64,000 nucleotides of DNA from Guyparkeria sp. SCN-R1 (GCF_003932495.1 NZ_QZMT01000001.1:265915-329914); one strand, 5' to 3'. Shown: positions 30,054 through 40,023, counted from the stretch's first letter. Notes: generated from the sequence alone by a model not told the origin. Numbers and translations are program-made.

Positions 30054-31982
30054 ATGTTGATGGATATCCGCGAGAAGATTCGCGGCTGGCTGGCTTATGT
30101 AATCGTTGGTTTGATCAGCATCCCGTTCGCGTTGTGGGGTGTGGGCGAATACCTGGGTGGCGGCAAGGACACGCTGGTAGCCGAGGTCGAGGGCGAAGAG
30201 ATTACCGCCCGTCAACTTGACCAGGCCTTCAGCGAGCGCCGGCAGCAGCTGATCGCTCAGAGCGAGCAGAAGGTTACCGCCGAGATGATCGAGCAGATGG
30301 GGCTCAAGCGTCAGGTGCTCGACCAGATGATCAACGAGCGCCTGCTGGTCCAGTTCACCCGGGAACAAGGCTACACGGTCCCCGATGGTCTGGTGGCCGC
30401 CACGATCCGTGGCATCTCCGCCTTCCAGCGCGACGGGCAGTTCGATCGCGAGGCCTACGAACGTCGCTTGGCCCAGCAGGGCATGTCGGTCGATCAGTTC
30501 GAGAACGACGTGCGACGCGACCTACTGTTCAACACCCTCGACAATGCCTTGGTCGGCAGTGCCTTCGTCACCGAACCTGAAGTGCGCCAGCTGGTCGCCC
30601 TGCGTGATCAGTCGCGTGAGATCGGACTGGTGCGTATCGATCGGCAGGCAGTTGCCTCCGGCATCGACGATCCCGACGAGTCGACCCTGAAGGCCTACTA
30701 CGACGAGCGTGTCGAGGCCTTCCAGCGGCCCGAGCAGGTCAAATTGGCCTACGTCGAAATTACGCCGGAGAAGCTTGCCGCCTCCCAGGAGGTCAGTGAT
30801 GCGGCCCTGCAGTCTGCCTACGAGGACTATCGTGAGCGTCAGGCCGACGAGGCCGTGCGTCGTGCCCGCCATATCCTGATCCAGCTGCCCGGCGATGCCG
30901 ATGCCGCCACGGTCGACGAGGCGCGTGAGCGCCTGGAGGCGGCTCGCGAGGCAATCGAGTCGGGTGAGACCACCTTCGAGGAAAAGGCCGCCGAGCTGTC
31001 GGATGACGGTAGTACCCGCGATAGTGGCGGTGACCTCGGTCGCGTCGGCGAAGGGGAGATTGCCGAATCCTTCGACCGTGCCGTCGCCGAACTGGGCGAG
31101 GGCGAGATCAGCGAGCCGGTGCGTACGCGCTTCGGTTGGCACCTGATCCAGGTCTACGAGGTCAGTCAGGCCGAAGTGCCTCCGTTGGAAGAGGCGCGGG
31201 GCGAGCTGATCGAGCAGCTCAAGCAGGACGCCGCCGAGCGTGCCTACTACGACGCCGCAGAGCAGCTGGCCAGCGTGAGCTACGAGCAGCCGGACAGTCT
31301 GGTGCCGGCCGCCGAGGCCGTCGGTCTGGAGATCGAGACCAGTGACTGGATCAGCCGGGAAGCGGGAGACGGCATCGGCGAGCGTCGTGCCGTGCGCGAG
31401 GCCGCCTTCGAGGAGGCGGTGCTCGAGGAGCGCTTCAACAGCCAGCTCGTCGACCTGGACAACAGCCACGCCGTGGTCCTGCGTGTCGAGGAGCATCGTG
31501 AGGCCCAGCCGATGCCGTTCGAGGAGGTCCGCGACCAGGTCGTCGCTCAGTGGCGCGCCGAGCAGGTCGAGGCGGCAATCGTCGAGCTGGCCGAGGCGAT
31601 CGAGTCCGATCTCGTCGCGGGCAAGGATCCGGCCGAGCGTGTGGCCGACATCGATGCGGCCAGCTGGACCCCGGCGCAATGGGTGGGTCGAGGCGATGCC
31701 AATGAGGCGATGCCGGCCGACGCCCTGTCGGCGGCCTTTGGCCTGCCCCGGCCTGGCGATCAGGCGGTCAGCACGACCACCACGCAGTTGTCCGACGGCG
31801 ATGCTGCCGTGGTCGTTCTCAGTGGTGTGCGTGCCGGCGAGCCGTCCGAACTGGACGCCGAGACCCGCAACCAACTGGCCGGCCAGTTGGAAAACAACCA
31901 GGCCAATCGTCTGATCGATGCCTTCATGCGCTCGTTGCGCGCCGAGGCAGACGTCCAGATTCGCGAAAACGCCTTCGATTGA
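30054..31982 (+). CDS. ppiD: Membrane-anchored periplasmic chaperone PpiD
   Basis: SurA/PpiC-like folding factor tethered to the inner membrane near the Sec translocon; 642 residues. A short cytoplasmic N-terminus is followed by one membrane helix (about residues 13-34). The SurA_N-type chaperone region comes next. A parvulin domain (about 265-370) carries the RRARHILIQ, DSGGDLGR and TRFGWHLIQV motifs, and the C-terminal helical region is long and acidic. Two nearby Met codons (30054, 30060) could start translation; the first fits the GGGAG ribosome site better. It follows hupB, the conserved gammaproteobacterial position. Confidence 0.93.
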   Translation: MLMDIREKIRGWLAYVIVGLISIPFALWGVGEYLGGGKDTLVAEVEGEEITARQLDQAFSERRQQLIAQSEQKVTAEMIEQMGLKRQVLDQMINERLLVQFTREQGYTVPDGLVAATIRGISAFQRDGQFDREAYERRLAQQGMSVDQFENDVRRDLLFNTLDNALVGSAFVTEPEVRQLVALRDQSREIGLVRIDRQAVASGIDDPDESTLKAYYDERVEAFQRPEQVKLAYVEITPEKLAASQEVSDAALQSAYEDYRERQADEAVRRARHILIQLPGDADAATVDEARERLEAAREAIESGETTFEEKAAELSDDGSTRDSGGDLGRVGEGEIAESFDRAVAELGEGEISEPVRTRFGWHLIQVYEVSQAEVPPLEEARGELIEQLKQDAAERAYYDAAEQLASVSYEQPDSLVPAAEAVGLEIETSDWISREAGDGIGERRAVREAAFEEAVLEERFNSQLVDLDNSHAVVLRVEEHREAQPMPFEEVRDQVVAQWRAEQVEAAIVELAEAIESDLVAGKDPAERVADIDAASWTPAQWVGRGDANEAMPADALSAAFGLPRPGDQAVSTTTTQLSDGDAAVVVLSGVRAGEPSELDAETRNQLAGQLENNQANRLIDAFMRSLRAEADVQIRENAFD

Positions 31983-32034
31983 CGGCAGCCGTCCACGCCC
32001 GCCATGAGGGTGGTGGGCGAGAAGGAGTGATTGC

Positions 32035-33345
32035 ATGGCCTTGCACTGGCAGATCCTGACCGCGCTGGCGGCAGCCTTCCTTTTCGGCGCCGTGTTCGGC
32101 ACCGAGGCGGCCGGCATTCCGTTGCTGGCCATCTACGATTTCGTCGGCGGCTTGTTCCTCGACGCGCTCAAGATGCTGATCGTGCCGTTGATCACCGCGT
32201 CGATCATTACCGGCGTCGCGAGTATCGGCAGTGCTGGTGGGGTTGGCATGATGGCCGGGCGCACGGTCATCTACTACCTGTTCTCGACCACCCTGGCCGT
32301 CACCACGGCCCTGATGGTGATGAACCTGTTCCAGCCGGGGATTTCCGGCGGCCAACCGTTGTCGGAAACCGTCGCGCTGCCGCCGATCGGTGACGAGGTC
32401 AGCGGCCGGCTTGAGGGCAAGGAGCTATCCGAGTTCTTCAACATCCTGCGCGACATGGTGCCGTCCAACATCGTCCAGGCCGGGGCCGAGGCGCAAATGC
32501 TGGGCTTGATTTTCTTTTCGGTCCTGTTCGGTATCGCGCTGACCCGTGCGACCTCGCCGGGGATGCAGACGGTCAAGGACTTCTGGGCCGGCGTGCAGGA
32601 CGTGATGATCCAGATCACCCACTGGGTGATGAAGACCGCGCCGATCGGCGTGTTCGCGCTGGTGGCCGGCGTGATCGCCGAAAGCGGCCTGTCGGTAATC
32701 TTGCCGCTGATCGACTTCTTCCTGGCCGTGGTCATGGGGCTGGCGATTCACGCCTTGGTGGTCCTGCCGCTGGTACTGTGGCTGGTTACGAGGCGTTCGC
32801 CGATCCGTTTCATGCGCGCGATCTGGCCGGCCTTGCTGGTCGCCTTTTCCACCTCTTCGTCGGCCGGTACCTTGCCGATCACCCTGCAGGCGCTCACGCA
32901 GCGGGCCGGCGTGTCACGCGAGACCTCCTCGTTCGTGCTGCCTCTGGGCGCGACCATCAACATGGATGGGACGGCGCTCTACGAGTGTGCCGCGGTGCTG
33001 TTCATCGCCCAGGCCTACGGCGTTGACCTGTCGCTGTCGATGCAGGTGTTGATCGTCGTCCTCGCCCTGGTCACGTCGATCGGCGTGGCTGCCGTGCCGT
33101 CGGCGAGTCTGGTCGCGATCGCCCTGATCCTCGGTGTCCTCGGCCTGCCGCTGGAGGCCATGGGGCTGTTGCTGGTCGTCGACCGCTTGCTGGACATGCT
33201 GCGCACCTCGGTCAACGTCTACAGCGATGCCACCGGCGCGGTGATCGTCGCTCGCCTGCGTGGCGAGGACCGCATCCTGATGGATACGCGTCCTGACGAG
33301 GGCGCCGAGTCCGGTGAACTGGCCGGGACCGTCGAGCGCGGCTAA
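32035..33345 (+). CDS. Dicarboxylate/amino acid:cation symporter (DAACS family)
   Basis: Inner-membrane sodium- or proton-coupled symporter of the GltP/DctA family, 436 residues, with about eight membrane helices and two re-entrant hairpins. The serine-rich hairpin (FSTSSSAGTLP) and the NMDGTALY motif of the transport core are clear, as is the MLRTSVNVYSDATGA substrate-site segment. Whether the substrate is glutamate, aspartate or C4-dicarboxylates cannot be decided from reading. It has a ribosome site (AGGAGTG) before ATG 32035, is 52 bp after ppiD, and is followed by a strong terminator. Confidence 0.9.
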   Translation: MALHWQILTALAAAFLFGAVFGTEAAGIPLLAIYDFVGGLFLDALKMLIVPLITASIITGVASIGSAGGVGMMAGRTVIYYLFSTTLAVTTALMVMNLFQPGISGGQPLSETVALPPIGDEVSGRLEGKELSEFFNILRDMVPSNIVQAGAEAQMLGLIFFSVLFGIALTRATSPGMQTVKDFWAGVQDVMIQITHWVMKTAPIGVFALVAGVIAESGLSVILPLIDFFLAVVMGLAIHALVVLPLVLWLVTRRSPIRFMRAIWPALLVAFSTSSSAGTLPITLQALTQRAGVSRETSSFVLPLGATINMDGTALYECAAVLFIAQAYGVDLSLSMQVLIVVLALVTSIGVAAVPSASLVAIALILGVLGLPLEAMGLLLVVDRLLDMLRTSVNVYSDATGAVIVARLRGEDRILMDTRPDEGAESGELAGTVERG

Positions 33346-33368
33346 GGTCGGATGAATCCATGCGCAGC

Positions 33369-33395
33369 AAAAAGCCCGCCGATGGCGGGCTTTTT
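33369..33395. terminator. Bidirectional terminator
   Basis: Perfect 12-bp stem AAAAAGCCCGCC / GGCGGGCTTTTT (33369-33380 and 33384-33395), three-base loop. It sits between the symporter gene and the convergent DUF4395 gene and can serve both. Confidence 0.93.
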
Positions 33396-33424
33396 CGTTG
33401 GGGCCAAGCCTCGGCCGGATCAGT

Positions 33425-34144
33425 TCAGTATTCGAGGCTGTCCAGGTCGATGGTGTCGAAGTTGCGGTCGTCTACCTCGACGTTGTCCTGGATGTTCCAT
33501 AGGTTGTACTCCGGAATCGCCCAGAGCAGGCCGAGGAAGGCCACCACGAGGATTACCTGCCACCACTTGATCCGCTGGATCGGCTCGAGCTGCTTGATGC
33601 GGCAGGCGCCGCCCGGGCAGAGCTGCGCCTGCTTGCCGGTGAGCAGGTTGTAGGCCACGCAGCCCAGACAGATGCCGAAGGCCGACTCGAAGGCCAGGAA
33701 CAACAGGCAGGCCGAGCAGCCGACCAGGTTCAGCAGGCCGGTATTCGCCTCGACGAACACCACCCAGATCATGAAGGCCGCGATCAGCAGGCCGATCCCC
33801 CAGGCCACCCGTTTCTGCGGAGCCCCGACGTATTCGACCTCCTGGTTGCGCGTGATCAGGCGACCCATGATCATGAACGGCGCGTACTGCGGATTGATCA
33901 GCACCCGGACGCCGAACTCCACCGTGAAGGCGAGGATCAACAGGCGCTCCCACATGAAATCACCGCTGAGAAACCCCTGGGCGAAGGCAAACCCCGCGAA
34001 CAGCGCCAGCAGACCGGCGGCCGCTCGCGCCTCGCGCTCGTTGATGACCCGGACCGGGTACTCGTCGACCTGTTCGCCAAAATGAAAGACCTTGCGGATG
34101 CCGGTATCCATCGTCCCTGTTTCCTCCAGTATGTCCTGATTCAC
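33425..34144 (-). CDS. DUF4395 family cysteine-containing membrane protein
   Basis: 239-residue membrane protein with about five hydrophobic helices, a soluble N-terminal 40 residues and an acidic C-terminal tail. It matches DUF4395 by the NPQYAPF segment and the conserved cysteines of GCSACLLF, GICLGC and LCPGGAC. The paired cysteines suggest redox chemistry or metal binding, but function is unknown. ATG 34144 or an internal ATG at 34111 (after an upstream GGAGG) may start translation. It stands alone between a terminator and fabI's terminator. Confidence 0.75.
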   Translation of the reverse strand: MNQDILEETGTMDTGIRKVFHFGEQVDEYPVRVINEREARAAAGLLALFAGFAFAQGFLSGDFMWERLLILAFTVEFGVRVLINPQYAPFMIMGRLITRNQEVEYVGAPQKRVAWGIGLLIAAFMIWVVFVEANTGLLNLVGCSACLLFLAFESAFGICLGCVAYNLLTGKQAQLCPGGACRIKQLEPIQRIKWWQVILVVAFLGLLWAIPEYNLWNIQDNVEVDDRNFDTIDLDSLEY

Positions 34145-34256
34145 TGATATTCCTAGTTAACTGATCTTGGTGGTGGGAAATGTTCTTTTCCAATCAAAGT
34201 TTTCTCGGCCGTACCTCGTGTTTTTATCGGTCTTGCCAGTGCGTGCGGGCGAGGTA

Positions 34257-34283
34257 ACGAAAAAGGGCGCCCGAAGGCGCCCT
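34257..34283 (-). terminator. Intrinsic terminator after fabI
   Basis: Perfect 8-bp stem AGGGCGCC / GGCGCCCT (34264-34271 and 34276-34283), CGAA loop. The run of A on its left reads as a U-tract on the minus strand. Confidence 0.88.
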
Positions 34284-34312
34284 GAACTCGCGTCGCTACC
34301 GACTGGGCCGGG

Positions 34313-35104
34313 TCAGTCTTCGCAGCGACCCATGCCGGTGATGAAGTAGCCGGAATCGACGTGCACGTTCTCGCCGGTGATCCCGGAGGCCAGGTCCGAG
34401 CAGAGGAAGGCAGCCGTGTTGCCGACCTGCTCGATGGTGACATTGCGACGCAGCGGGGCATTCGTGGAGACGTAGTCGAGGAAGCCCTTGAAGTCGCCGA
34501 TACCCGAGGCGGCCAGCGTCTTGATGGGGCCGGCCGAGATCGCGTTGACACGGATGCCGCGCTCGCCGAGCTTGGAGGCGGCCAGGTAGCGGACCGTGGC
34601 CTCGAGCGAGGCCTTGGCCACGCCCATGACGTTGTAGTTCTTCATGACGCGCTCGGCGCCGAGGTAACTCAGGGTGAGCAGGGCGCCTTCATCACGCATG
34701 TACTTCTCACCGGCCTTGGCCAGGGCGGCCAGCGAGTAGGCCGAGACGTCGTGCGCTTGGGCGAAGGCCTCACGGGACATGCCGTCGAGGAAATCACCGT
34801 CGAGCGCCTCGCGCGGGGCGAAGGCCATCGCGTGGATCACGATGTCCACGCCTTCGGGCCAGTGCTCGGCCAGCGCCGGGAACAGCGCGTCGACCTGTGC
34901 GTCATCGGTGGCGTCCAGCGGCAGGTAGATCGAGGATCCCAGATCCTTGGTGGCCTTCTCGACCTTCGGCTTGAAGCGGTCGTTGAGGTAGGTGAAGGCC
35001 AGCTCGGCACCTTCGCGGTGCATGGCCTCGGCGATGCCGTAGGCGATCGAGCGGTTGTTGGCAATGCCGGTAATCAGGGCGCGCTTGCCGGATAGGAATC
35101 CCAT
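34313..35104 (-). CDS. fabI: Enoyl-[acyl-carrier-protein] reductase (NADH)
   Basis: Short-chain dehydrogenase-type enzyme that reduces enoyl-ACP in the last step of each fatty-acid elongation cycle; 263 residues, close to E. coli FabI. The N-terminal nucleotide motif is the FabI type ([15 protein letters not shown]). The active site has Tyr147, Tyr157 and Lys164 in the Y-x6-K arrangement (YNVMGVAKA). ATG 35104 has an AGGAGA ribosome site; the longer open frame to 35233 runs into the divergent promoter region and is not used. This is the known target enzyme class of triclosan-type inhibitors. Confidence 0.96.
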   Translation of the reverse strand: MGFLSGKRALITGIANNRSIAYGIAEAMHREGAELAFTYLNDRFKPKVEKATKDLGSSIYLPLDATDDAQVDALFPALAEHWPEGVDIVIHAMAFAPREALDGDFLDGMSREAFAQAHDVSAYSLAALAKAGEKYMRDEGALLTLSYLGAERVMKNYNVMGVAKASLEATVRYLAASKLGERGIRVNAISAGPIKTLAASGIGDFKGFLDYVSTNAPLRRNVTIEQVGNTAAFLCSDLASGITGENVHVDSGYFITGMGRCED

Positions 35105-35213
35105 GGGTCTCTCCTGTTTTCCAAAGGTGGGGGCGGCGGCATCGATGAGGGCGGGTAAAAACGCCCGGTGATGCTTGGCCTGCGTTCGACTTTCACCGTA
35201 TTGTATTCGCCTG

Positions 35214-37181
35214 ATGAGCAACAAGCATCCCACAGCCGCCAGATTGCGGCCGATCGATTGTATCGAGGCGGCCGATCCCCCCGTTGAGGGGACAAACTGC
35301 CTGTTGCCCGACCGGCGTGCGTTCCTGCGCCGGATTGCCGGGCTGGGTGGCCTGGCCGCGATGTCGACCCTGCCGACGCTGACAAGGGCCGCCGGCTTTG
35401 CCGAGGGATTGGGCTATTCGCCTGCCTACCCGGTGGAATTCCCGCATTTCGATTACGTCAATCCGGCCGCCCCACGCGAGGGATCCCTGACGTTGTCGGT
35501 ATTCGGCTCCTTCGATTCGCTCAATCCCTTCCTGCTCAAGGGGTTGGCCGCCGCCGGCACCAACACCTTGCTCTTTGACACGCTGGTGGTGCGGGCCTGG
35601 GACGAGCCGTTTTCCGTCTACGGCCTGCTGGCCGATCGGCTCGAGCTGGCCGATGATGGCCTGTCGGCGACGTTTCGCATCAACCGCGAGGCGCGTTTCG
35701 TCGATGGACGGCCGGTCACCGCCCGAGACGTGGTGTTCAGTTTCGAGACCTTGGTGGGCGAGGCCGGGCACCCGCGCTATCGTTACTACTGGGCCGACGT
35801 GGCGGGGGCCACGGCGGTCGACCCCTTGCACGTGCGGTTCGATTTCCGTCGCGCAAATCCCGAGTTGCACATGATCATTGGCGAACTGCCGGTGTTTTCC
35901 CGGGATGCCCTGATCGACGTCGATTTTGCCGAGCATTCGCGCACGCCGTTGCCGGGCAGCGGCCCCTACCAGATCGAGGCGGTCAACTTCGGTCGCAACA
36001 TCCGCTATCGCCGTCGTGACGACTACTGGGCGCAGGATCTCGGCGTGAACCAGGGCATGCACAACTTCCGCACGCTGGGGTTCAAGTACTACAAGGATGA
36101 GACGGTGGCGCTCGAGGCGTTCAAGGCCGGCGAGTTCGACGTCTTCCATGAAACCAATTCCAAGCGCTGGGCACGCGCCTACCACGGCAAGCCGTTTGAC
36201 CAGGGGCGCATCCGTCGCCGCGAGATCCCGCATCGCAACAACGCCGGCATGCAGGGGTTTGCCATGAACACCCGCCGGTCGCTGTTCCAGGATCGACGCG
36301 TTCGCCGTGCACTCAATCTCGCCTTCGATTTTCATTGGTCGAATGTGCACCTGTTCTACGGTCAGTACAGTCGTTGCGAGAGTTACTTCGCGAACAGTGA
36401 GCTGGCCGCACGGAACATACCCGAAGGCACCGAGCTCGAGTTGCTGGAACCATTCCGCGAGCAGTTGCCGCCCGAGTTGTTCGAGCAGGCGCACGTGGTG
36501 CCGTTCGCGCCGAATCCCGAGATCCAGCGACAGCACCTGGTCGAGGCCCAGCAACTGCTGGCCCAGGCCGGCTGGGGGTTGGAAGACGGCAAGTTGCGCA
36601 ACGCCGACGGTCAGGCATTTTCCTTCGAGATCATGCTGTCGCAGCGCGGCTTCGAACGCATCGTCGCGCCGTTTGCCTACAACCTGCGTCGGTTGGGCAT
36701 CGATGTCTCCTACCGAACCATCGACGTAGCCCTCTACCAGCGGCGCATGAACCGCTTCGAGTTTGACATGACCGTCGTGTCCTACGGCCAGTCGCAGTCG
36801 CCGGGTAACGAGCTGCGCGAGATGTTCGGCAGCGAATCGGCGCAACGTGAGGGCTCGAGGAACTACAGTGGTATCGACGACCCGGCGGTCGATGCGATGA
36901 TCGATGCGGTGATTTACGCCGAGGATCGTGGGGCCCTGGTTACCGCCTGCCGCGCGCTCGATCGGGTGCTCATGTGGAACGAGTACCTGGTGCCCAACTG
37001 GTACATCGGCGCGCATCGGTTGGCGTGGTGGAACCGCTTTGACTACCACGACGAGCCGCTGCCGCGTTATTTCAGTGGGGCGGAATGGGTGATGCAGACC
37101 TGGTGGGAGACACACGCCGAACCCCAGCCGGGGCCGGTGGTCAACGACGTGAGCAGCCTGAATGGAGGGAGCCCGTCATGA
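35214..37181 (+). CDS. yejA: Yej-like peptide ABC transporter substrate-binding protein, Tat-type signal
   Basis: Periplasmic family-5 solute-binding protein for oligopeptides (YejA group), up to 655 residues. A twin-arginine signal (DRRAFLRR, residues 33-40, then a hydrophobic stretch ending near TRAA) suggests Tat export. The SBP core has the [15 protein letters not shown] and [16 protein letters not shown] segments typical of the family. ATG 35214 lacks a ribosome site; an in-frame TTG at 35304 with upstream GAGGGG would give a more usual signal peptide. It is transcribed divergently from fabI and heads a four-gene operon. Confidence 0.87.
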   Translation: MSNKHPTAARLRPIDCIEAADPPVEGTNCLLPDRRAFLRRIAGLGGLAAMSTLPTLTRAAGFAEGLGYSPAYPVEFPHFDYVNPAAPREGSLTLSVFGSFDSLNPFLLKGLAAAGTNTLLFDTLVVRAWDEPFSVYGLLADRLELADDGLSATFRINREARFVDGRPVTARDVVFSFETLVGEAGHPRYRYYWADVAGATAVDPLHVRFDFRRANPELHMIIGELPVFSRDALIDVDFAEHSRTPLPGSGPYQIEAVNFGRNIRYRRRDDYWAQDLGVNQGMHNFRTLGFKYYKDETVALEAFKAGEFDVFHETNSKRWARAYHGKPFDQGRIRRREIPHRNNAGMQGFAMNTRRSLFQDRRVRRALNLAFDFHWSNVHLFYGQYSRCESYFANSELAARNIPEGTELELLEPFREQLPPELFEQAHVVPFAPNPEIQRQHLVEAQQLLAQAGWGLEDGKLRNADGQAFSFEIMLSQRGFERIVAPFAYNLRRLGIDVSYRTIDVALYQRRMNRFEFDMTVVSYGQSQSPGNELREMFGSESAQREGSRNYSGIDDPAVDAMIDAVIYAEDRGALVTACRALDRVLMWNEYLVPNWYIGAHRLAWWNRFDYHDEPLPRYFSGAEWVMQTWWETHAEPQPGPVVNDVSSLNGGSPS

Positions 37182-37858
37182 AAACAAACGACCGGCCGGT
37201 GTCACGCACCGACTCGCCTGATTGGATCGGTGCGGGGCGAATGGCCCCGCTGTTGGCCCTGTTGGCCCTGGCAGCCGTCGTGGTACTGGCTGGCTGCGCC
37301 GGTCCGCGCTATGCCACCGAGGTGCGCTACCTGCCACCCACGAGCCAGGCGGGGCTGTCCTGCCTGCAGGGCTGCCAGACCGACATGCAGGCCTGCCAGT
37401 CCGATTGCCAGTCGCGTCGGCAGAGCTGCATCGCCGGCATCGGCCCGCAGGTGGATGCCGCCTTCGATCAGGCCCTGCGCCAGTACGACGCCGAGCGGCG
37501 CGTCTACATGCGCGAGCGCCAGTACTACCAGCTCGACCGCGCCATGCAGTTCGGGCTGTACCGTGACCCGTTCTACTACGGCTACCCGGCCTCGTTCTGG
37601 TTCACCGACCGCTTCCACGACGACCCGCCGATACCGCCCGAGGCGCCCAGTCGCGAAGCGATTCGCGCGGCGGTGATCGACCAGGAATGCAACATCGATT
37701 GCGGCTGCCAGGCCGCCTTCGACCAGTGCTACGTCGGCTGCGGCGGGCAGGTCGAACGTCGCGTGGTCTGCGTGGAGAACTGCGATGGCGAGGCGCCGGT
37801 CTCACGCATCCCGGCCAGCCCGAACAGCGGACCCAACGACAGGGGCGGAGCAGAGTAG
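37178..37858 (+). CDS. Cysteine-rich lipoprotein of the Yej-like operon
   Basis: Unrecognised 226-residue protein. A hydrophobic signal (about residues 23-38) ends in the lipobox LAGC with Cys40 as the lipidated residue. The mature part holds two cysteine clusters: CLQGCQ...ACQSDCQSRRQSC (about 65-87) and CNIDCGCQ...CYVGCGG...CVENC near the C-terminus. These are separated by a Tyr-rich middle segment. The cysteines suggest disulfides in the periplasm. ATG 37178 overlaps the yejA stop (ATGA) behind a GGAGGG ribosome site, and the stop abuts the yejB start, so it is an integral operon member. Function unknown. Confidence 0.8.
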   Translation: MKTNDRPVSRTDSPDWIGAGRMAPLLALLALAAVVVLAGCAGPRYATEVRYLPPTSQAGLSCLQGCQTDMQACQSDCQSRRQSCIAGIGPQVDAAFDQALRQYDAERRVYMRERQYYQLDRAMQFGLYRDPFYYGYPASFWFTDRFHDDPPIPPEAPSREAIRAAVIDQECNIDCGCQAAFDQCYVGCGGQVERRVVCVENCDGEAPVSRIPASPNSGPNDRGGAE

Positions 37859-38917
37859 ATGGGCGCCTATATTGCCAAGCGCCTCGCCCTGATGATCCCG
37901 ACCTTGTTCGGGATCCTGCTGATCTCGTTTGCCGTGATTCAGTTTGTCCCCGGCGGGCCGGTCGAGCAGCTGATGATGCAGTTGAAGGGCGGCACGCAGG
38001 GCGCGGCGGCCGAGTCCGGCGGGCAGTTCACCGGCGGGCTCTACCGCGGGGAACAAGGCCTGGGCGAGGAGCAGATCGAGCAGTTCCGCGAGTTCTACGG
38101 CTTCGACCAGCCGGCCTACCAGCGCTTCGGCGATATGCTCGGTAACTACCTGACCTTCGATCTGGGCGAGTCGTACTTCTACCAGCGGTCCGTCGGCGAG
38201 CTGATCGTCGAGAAGCTGCCGGTCTCGATCAGTCTCGGGGTGTGGACCTTCCTGCTCACCTATCTCGTCTCCATCCCCCTCGGGGTGGCCAAGGCGGTGC
38301 GCGACGGCAGCAAGTTCGACTCGATCACCTCGACGGTGATCCTGGTCGGCTACGCCATCCCGGGCTTCGTGCTCGGCCTGGTGCTCTTGGTGCTATTCGG
38401 CGGCGGCAGCTTCGTGCAGTGGTTCCCGCTGCGTGGGTTGACCTCGGACAACTTCGAGCAGCTGTCGCTGATGGGGAAAATACTGGATTACCTCTGGCAC
38501 CTGGTGCTGCCGATCACGGCGATGGTGGTGGGCAACTTCGCGGTGATGACCATGCTGACCAAGAACAGCTTCCTCGAAGAAATCCGCAAGCAGTACGTGC
38601 TCACCGCGCGCGCCAAGGGCCTGGCCGAGCGCACGGTGCTCTACCGCCACGTCTTTCGCAACGCGCTGATCCCGATCGTCACCGGTTTTCCGGCGGCGTT
38701 CATCGGTGCATTCTTCACCGGCAGCCTGCTGATCGAGACCATCTTTTCGCTTGACGGGCTGGGGTTGCTCTCCTACAACGCCGTGCTGCAGCGTGACTAT
38801 CCCGTGGTGCTGGGTACGCTCTACGTCTTCAGCCTGATCGGGTTGTTCGGCAAGTTGCTCTCCGATCTGGTGTACGTCTGGGTCGACCCGCGGATCCACT
38901 TCGAGGCGGTCCGCTGA
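37859..38917 (+). CDS. yejB: Peptide ABC transporter permease, YejB-like
   Basis: Inner-membrane permease of the OppB/DppB class, 352 residues, with about six membrane helices. A large periplasmic loop after helix 1 is rich in Gly and Gln (about 42-75). The cytoplasmic coupling (EAA-type) loop reads TARAKGLAERTVLYRHVFRNAL, just before the penultimate helices. Its start codon directly follows the lipoprotein stop. With YejE it should form the membrane channel of the importer. Confidence 0.9.
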   Translation: MGAYIAKRLALMIPTLFGILLISFAVIQFVPGGPVEQLMMQLKGGTQGAAAESGGQFTGGLYRGEQGLGEEQIEQFREFYGFDQPAYQRFGDMLGNYLTFDLGESYFYQRSVGELIVEKLPVSISLGVWTFLLTYLVSIPLGVAKAVRDGSKFDSITSTVILVGYAIPGFVLGLVLLVLFGGGSFVQWFPLRGLTSDNFEQLSLMGKILDYLWHLVLPITAMVVGNFAVMTMLTKNSFLEEIRKQYVLTARAKGLAERTVLYRHVFRNALIPIVTGFPAAFIGAFFTGSLLIETIFSLDGLGLLSYNAVLQRDYPVVLGTLYVFSLIGLFGKLLSDLVYVWVDPRIHFEAVR

Positions 38918-38937
38918 TGAGGGAGGAAGGAGCCTAG

Positions 38938-40011
38938 ATGTCGATCGTCGATGCAGGAGCGGATACCGCCGTCGCCAAGGGCGCAGGCACCGAGGGCCAG
39001 GTCTCCACGGCCGCTCGGGCCTGGAAGCGCTTTCGTCGCCATCGTCGTGGCTGGATCAGCCTGTGGGTGTTTCTCGCCCTGTTCGTCCTGAGTCTTGGTG
39101 CCGAGCTGATCGCCAATGACCGTCCGCTGCTGGTCCAGTACCAGGGCGAGATGCTGTTCCCGCTGTGGAACGACTACCCCGAGACACGCTTCGGCGGGGA
39201 TTTCGCGTCGACGGCCGACTACACCGATCCGCACGTCATCGAGCTGATCGAGCGTGAGGGCTGGGTGATTCGCGCTCCGATCCCGTTCTCCTTCGACACC
39301 ATCGACTACTACAACGAGGAGCCCAATCCGGCCGCTCCCAATAGTCGCCATCTGCTGGGCACCGACGATCGCGGTCGCGACGTCGCCGCACGGCTGATCT
39401 ACGGGTTTCGCATTTCGGTGCTGTTCGCGCTGGCGTTGACGGTGATCGGCACGGCGATCGGCGTGCTCGCCGGGGCGGTGCAGGGGTATCTCGGCGGCAA
39501 GACCGATCTCGTTTTCCAGCGTTTCATCGAGGTCTGGGCGGCGCTGCCGGAGCTTTACCTGCTGATCATCTTCGCCTCGATCTTCGAGCCGTCGATCGGG
39601 CTGTTGTTGGCGTTGCTGGCGCTATTCGGCTGGATGGGGCTATCGGATTACGTGCGCGCCGAATTCCTCAAGGGGCGGAACCTCGACTACGTGCGTGCCG
39701 CCCGCGCGCTGGGGGTGTCGGGCCCCCGGTTGATGTTCCGCCACTTGATGCCCAATGCCATGACCCCGGTGATTACCTTCCTGCCATTCCGCATCTCCGG
39801 GGCCGTGCTGGCGCTGACCAGCCTCGACTTCCTCGGACTGGGCGTGCCGCCGTCTACACCCTCTCTGGGCGAGCTGCTCTCGCAGGGCAAGTCGAACATC
39901 GACGCCTGGTGGCTGTCGGTCTCGACCTTCTTCGTCCTGGTGGGCACCCTGGTTCTGTTGATCTTCGTTGGCGAGGCCACCCGCGACGCGCTCGATACCC
40001 GTCGCGGCTGA
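38938..40011 (+). CDS. yejE: Peptide ABC transporter permease, YejE-like
   Basis: Second permease subunit of the importer, OppC/DppC class, 357 residues. It has the long N-terminal cytoplasmic part and first helix typical of YejE, a large periplasmic segment containing GTDDRGRDV, and the coupling loop RAARALGVSGPRLMFRHLMPNAM. GGAGG-like ribosome site upstream. The usual fourth gene, the ATPase yejF, does not follow; instead a REP-like element and an unrelated regulator gene come next. The ATPase must be supplied from elsewhere if the system works. Confidence 0.9.
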   Translation: MSIVDAGADTAVAKGAGTEGQVSTAARAWKRFRRHRRGWISLWVFLALFVLSLGAELIANDRPLLVQYQGEMLFPLWNDYPETRFGGDFASTADYTDPHVIELIEREGWVIRAPIPFSFDTIDYYNEEPNPAAPNSRHLLGTDDRGRDVAARLIYGFRISVLFALALTVIGTAIGVLAGAVQGYLGGKTDLVFQRFIEVWAALPELYLLIIFASIFEPSIGLLLALLALFGWMGLSDYVRAEFLKGRNLDYVRAARALGVSGPRLMFRHLMPNAMTPVITFLPFRISGAVLALTSLDFLGLGVPPSTPSLGELLSQGKSNIDAWWLSVSTFFVLVGTLVLLIFVGEATRDALDTRRG

Positions 40012-40023
40012 TCGGGGCCCGCC

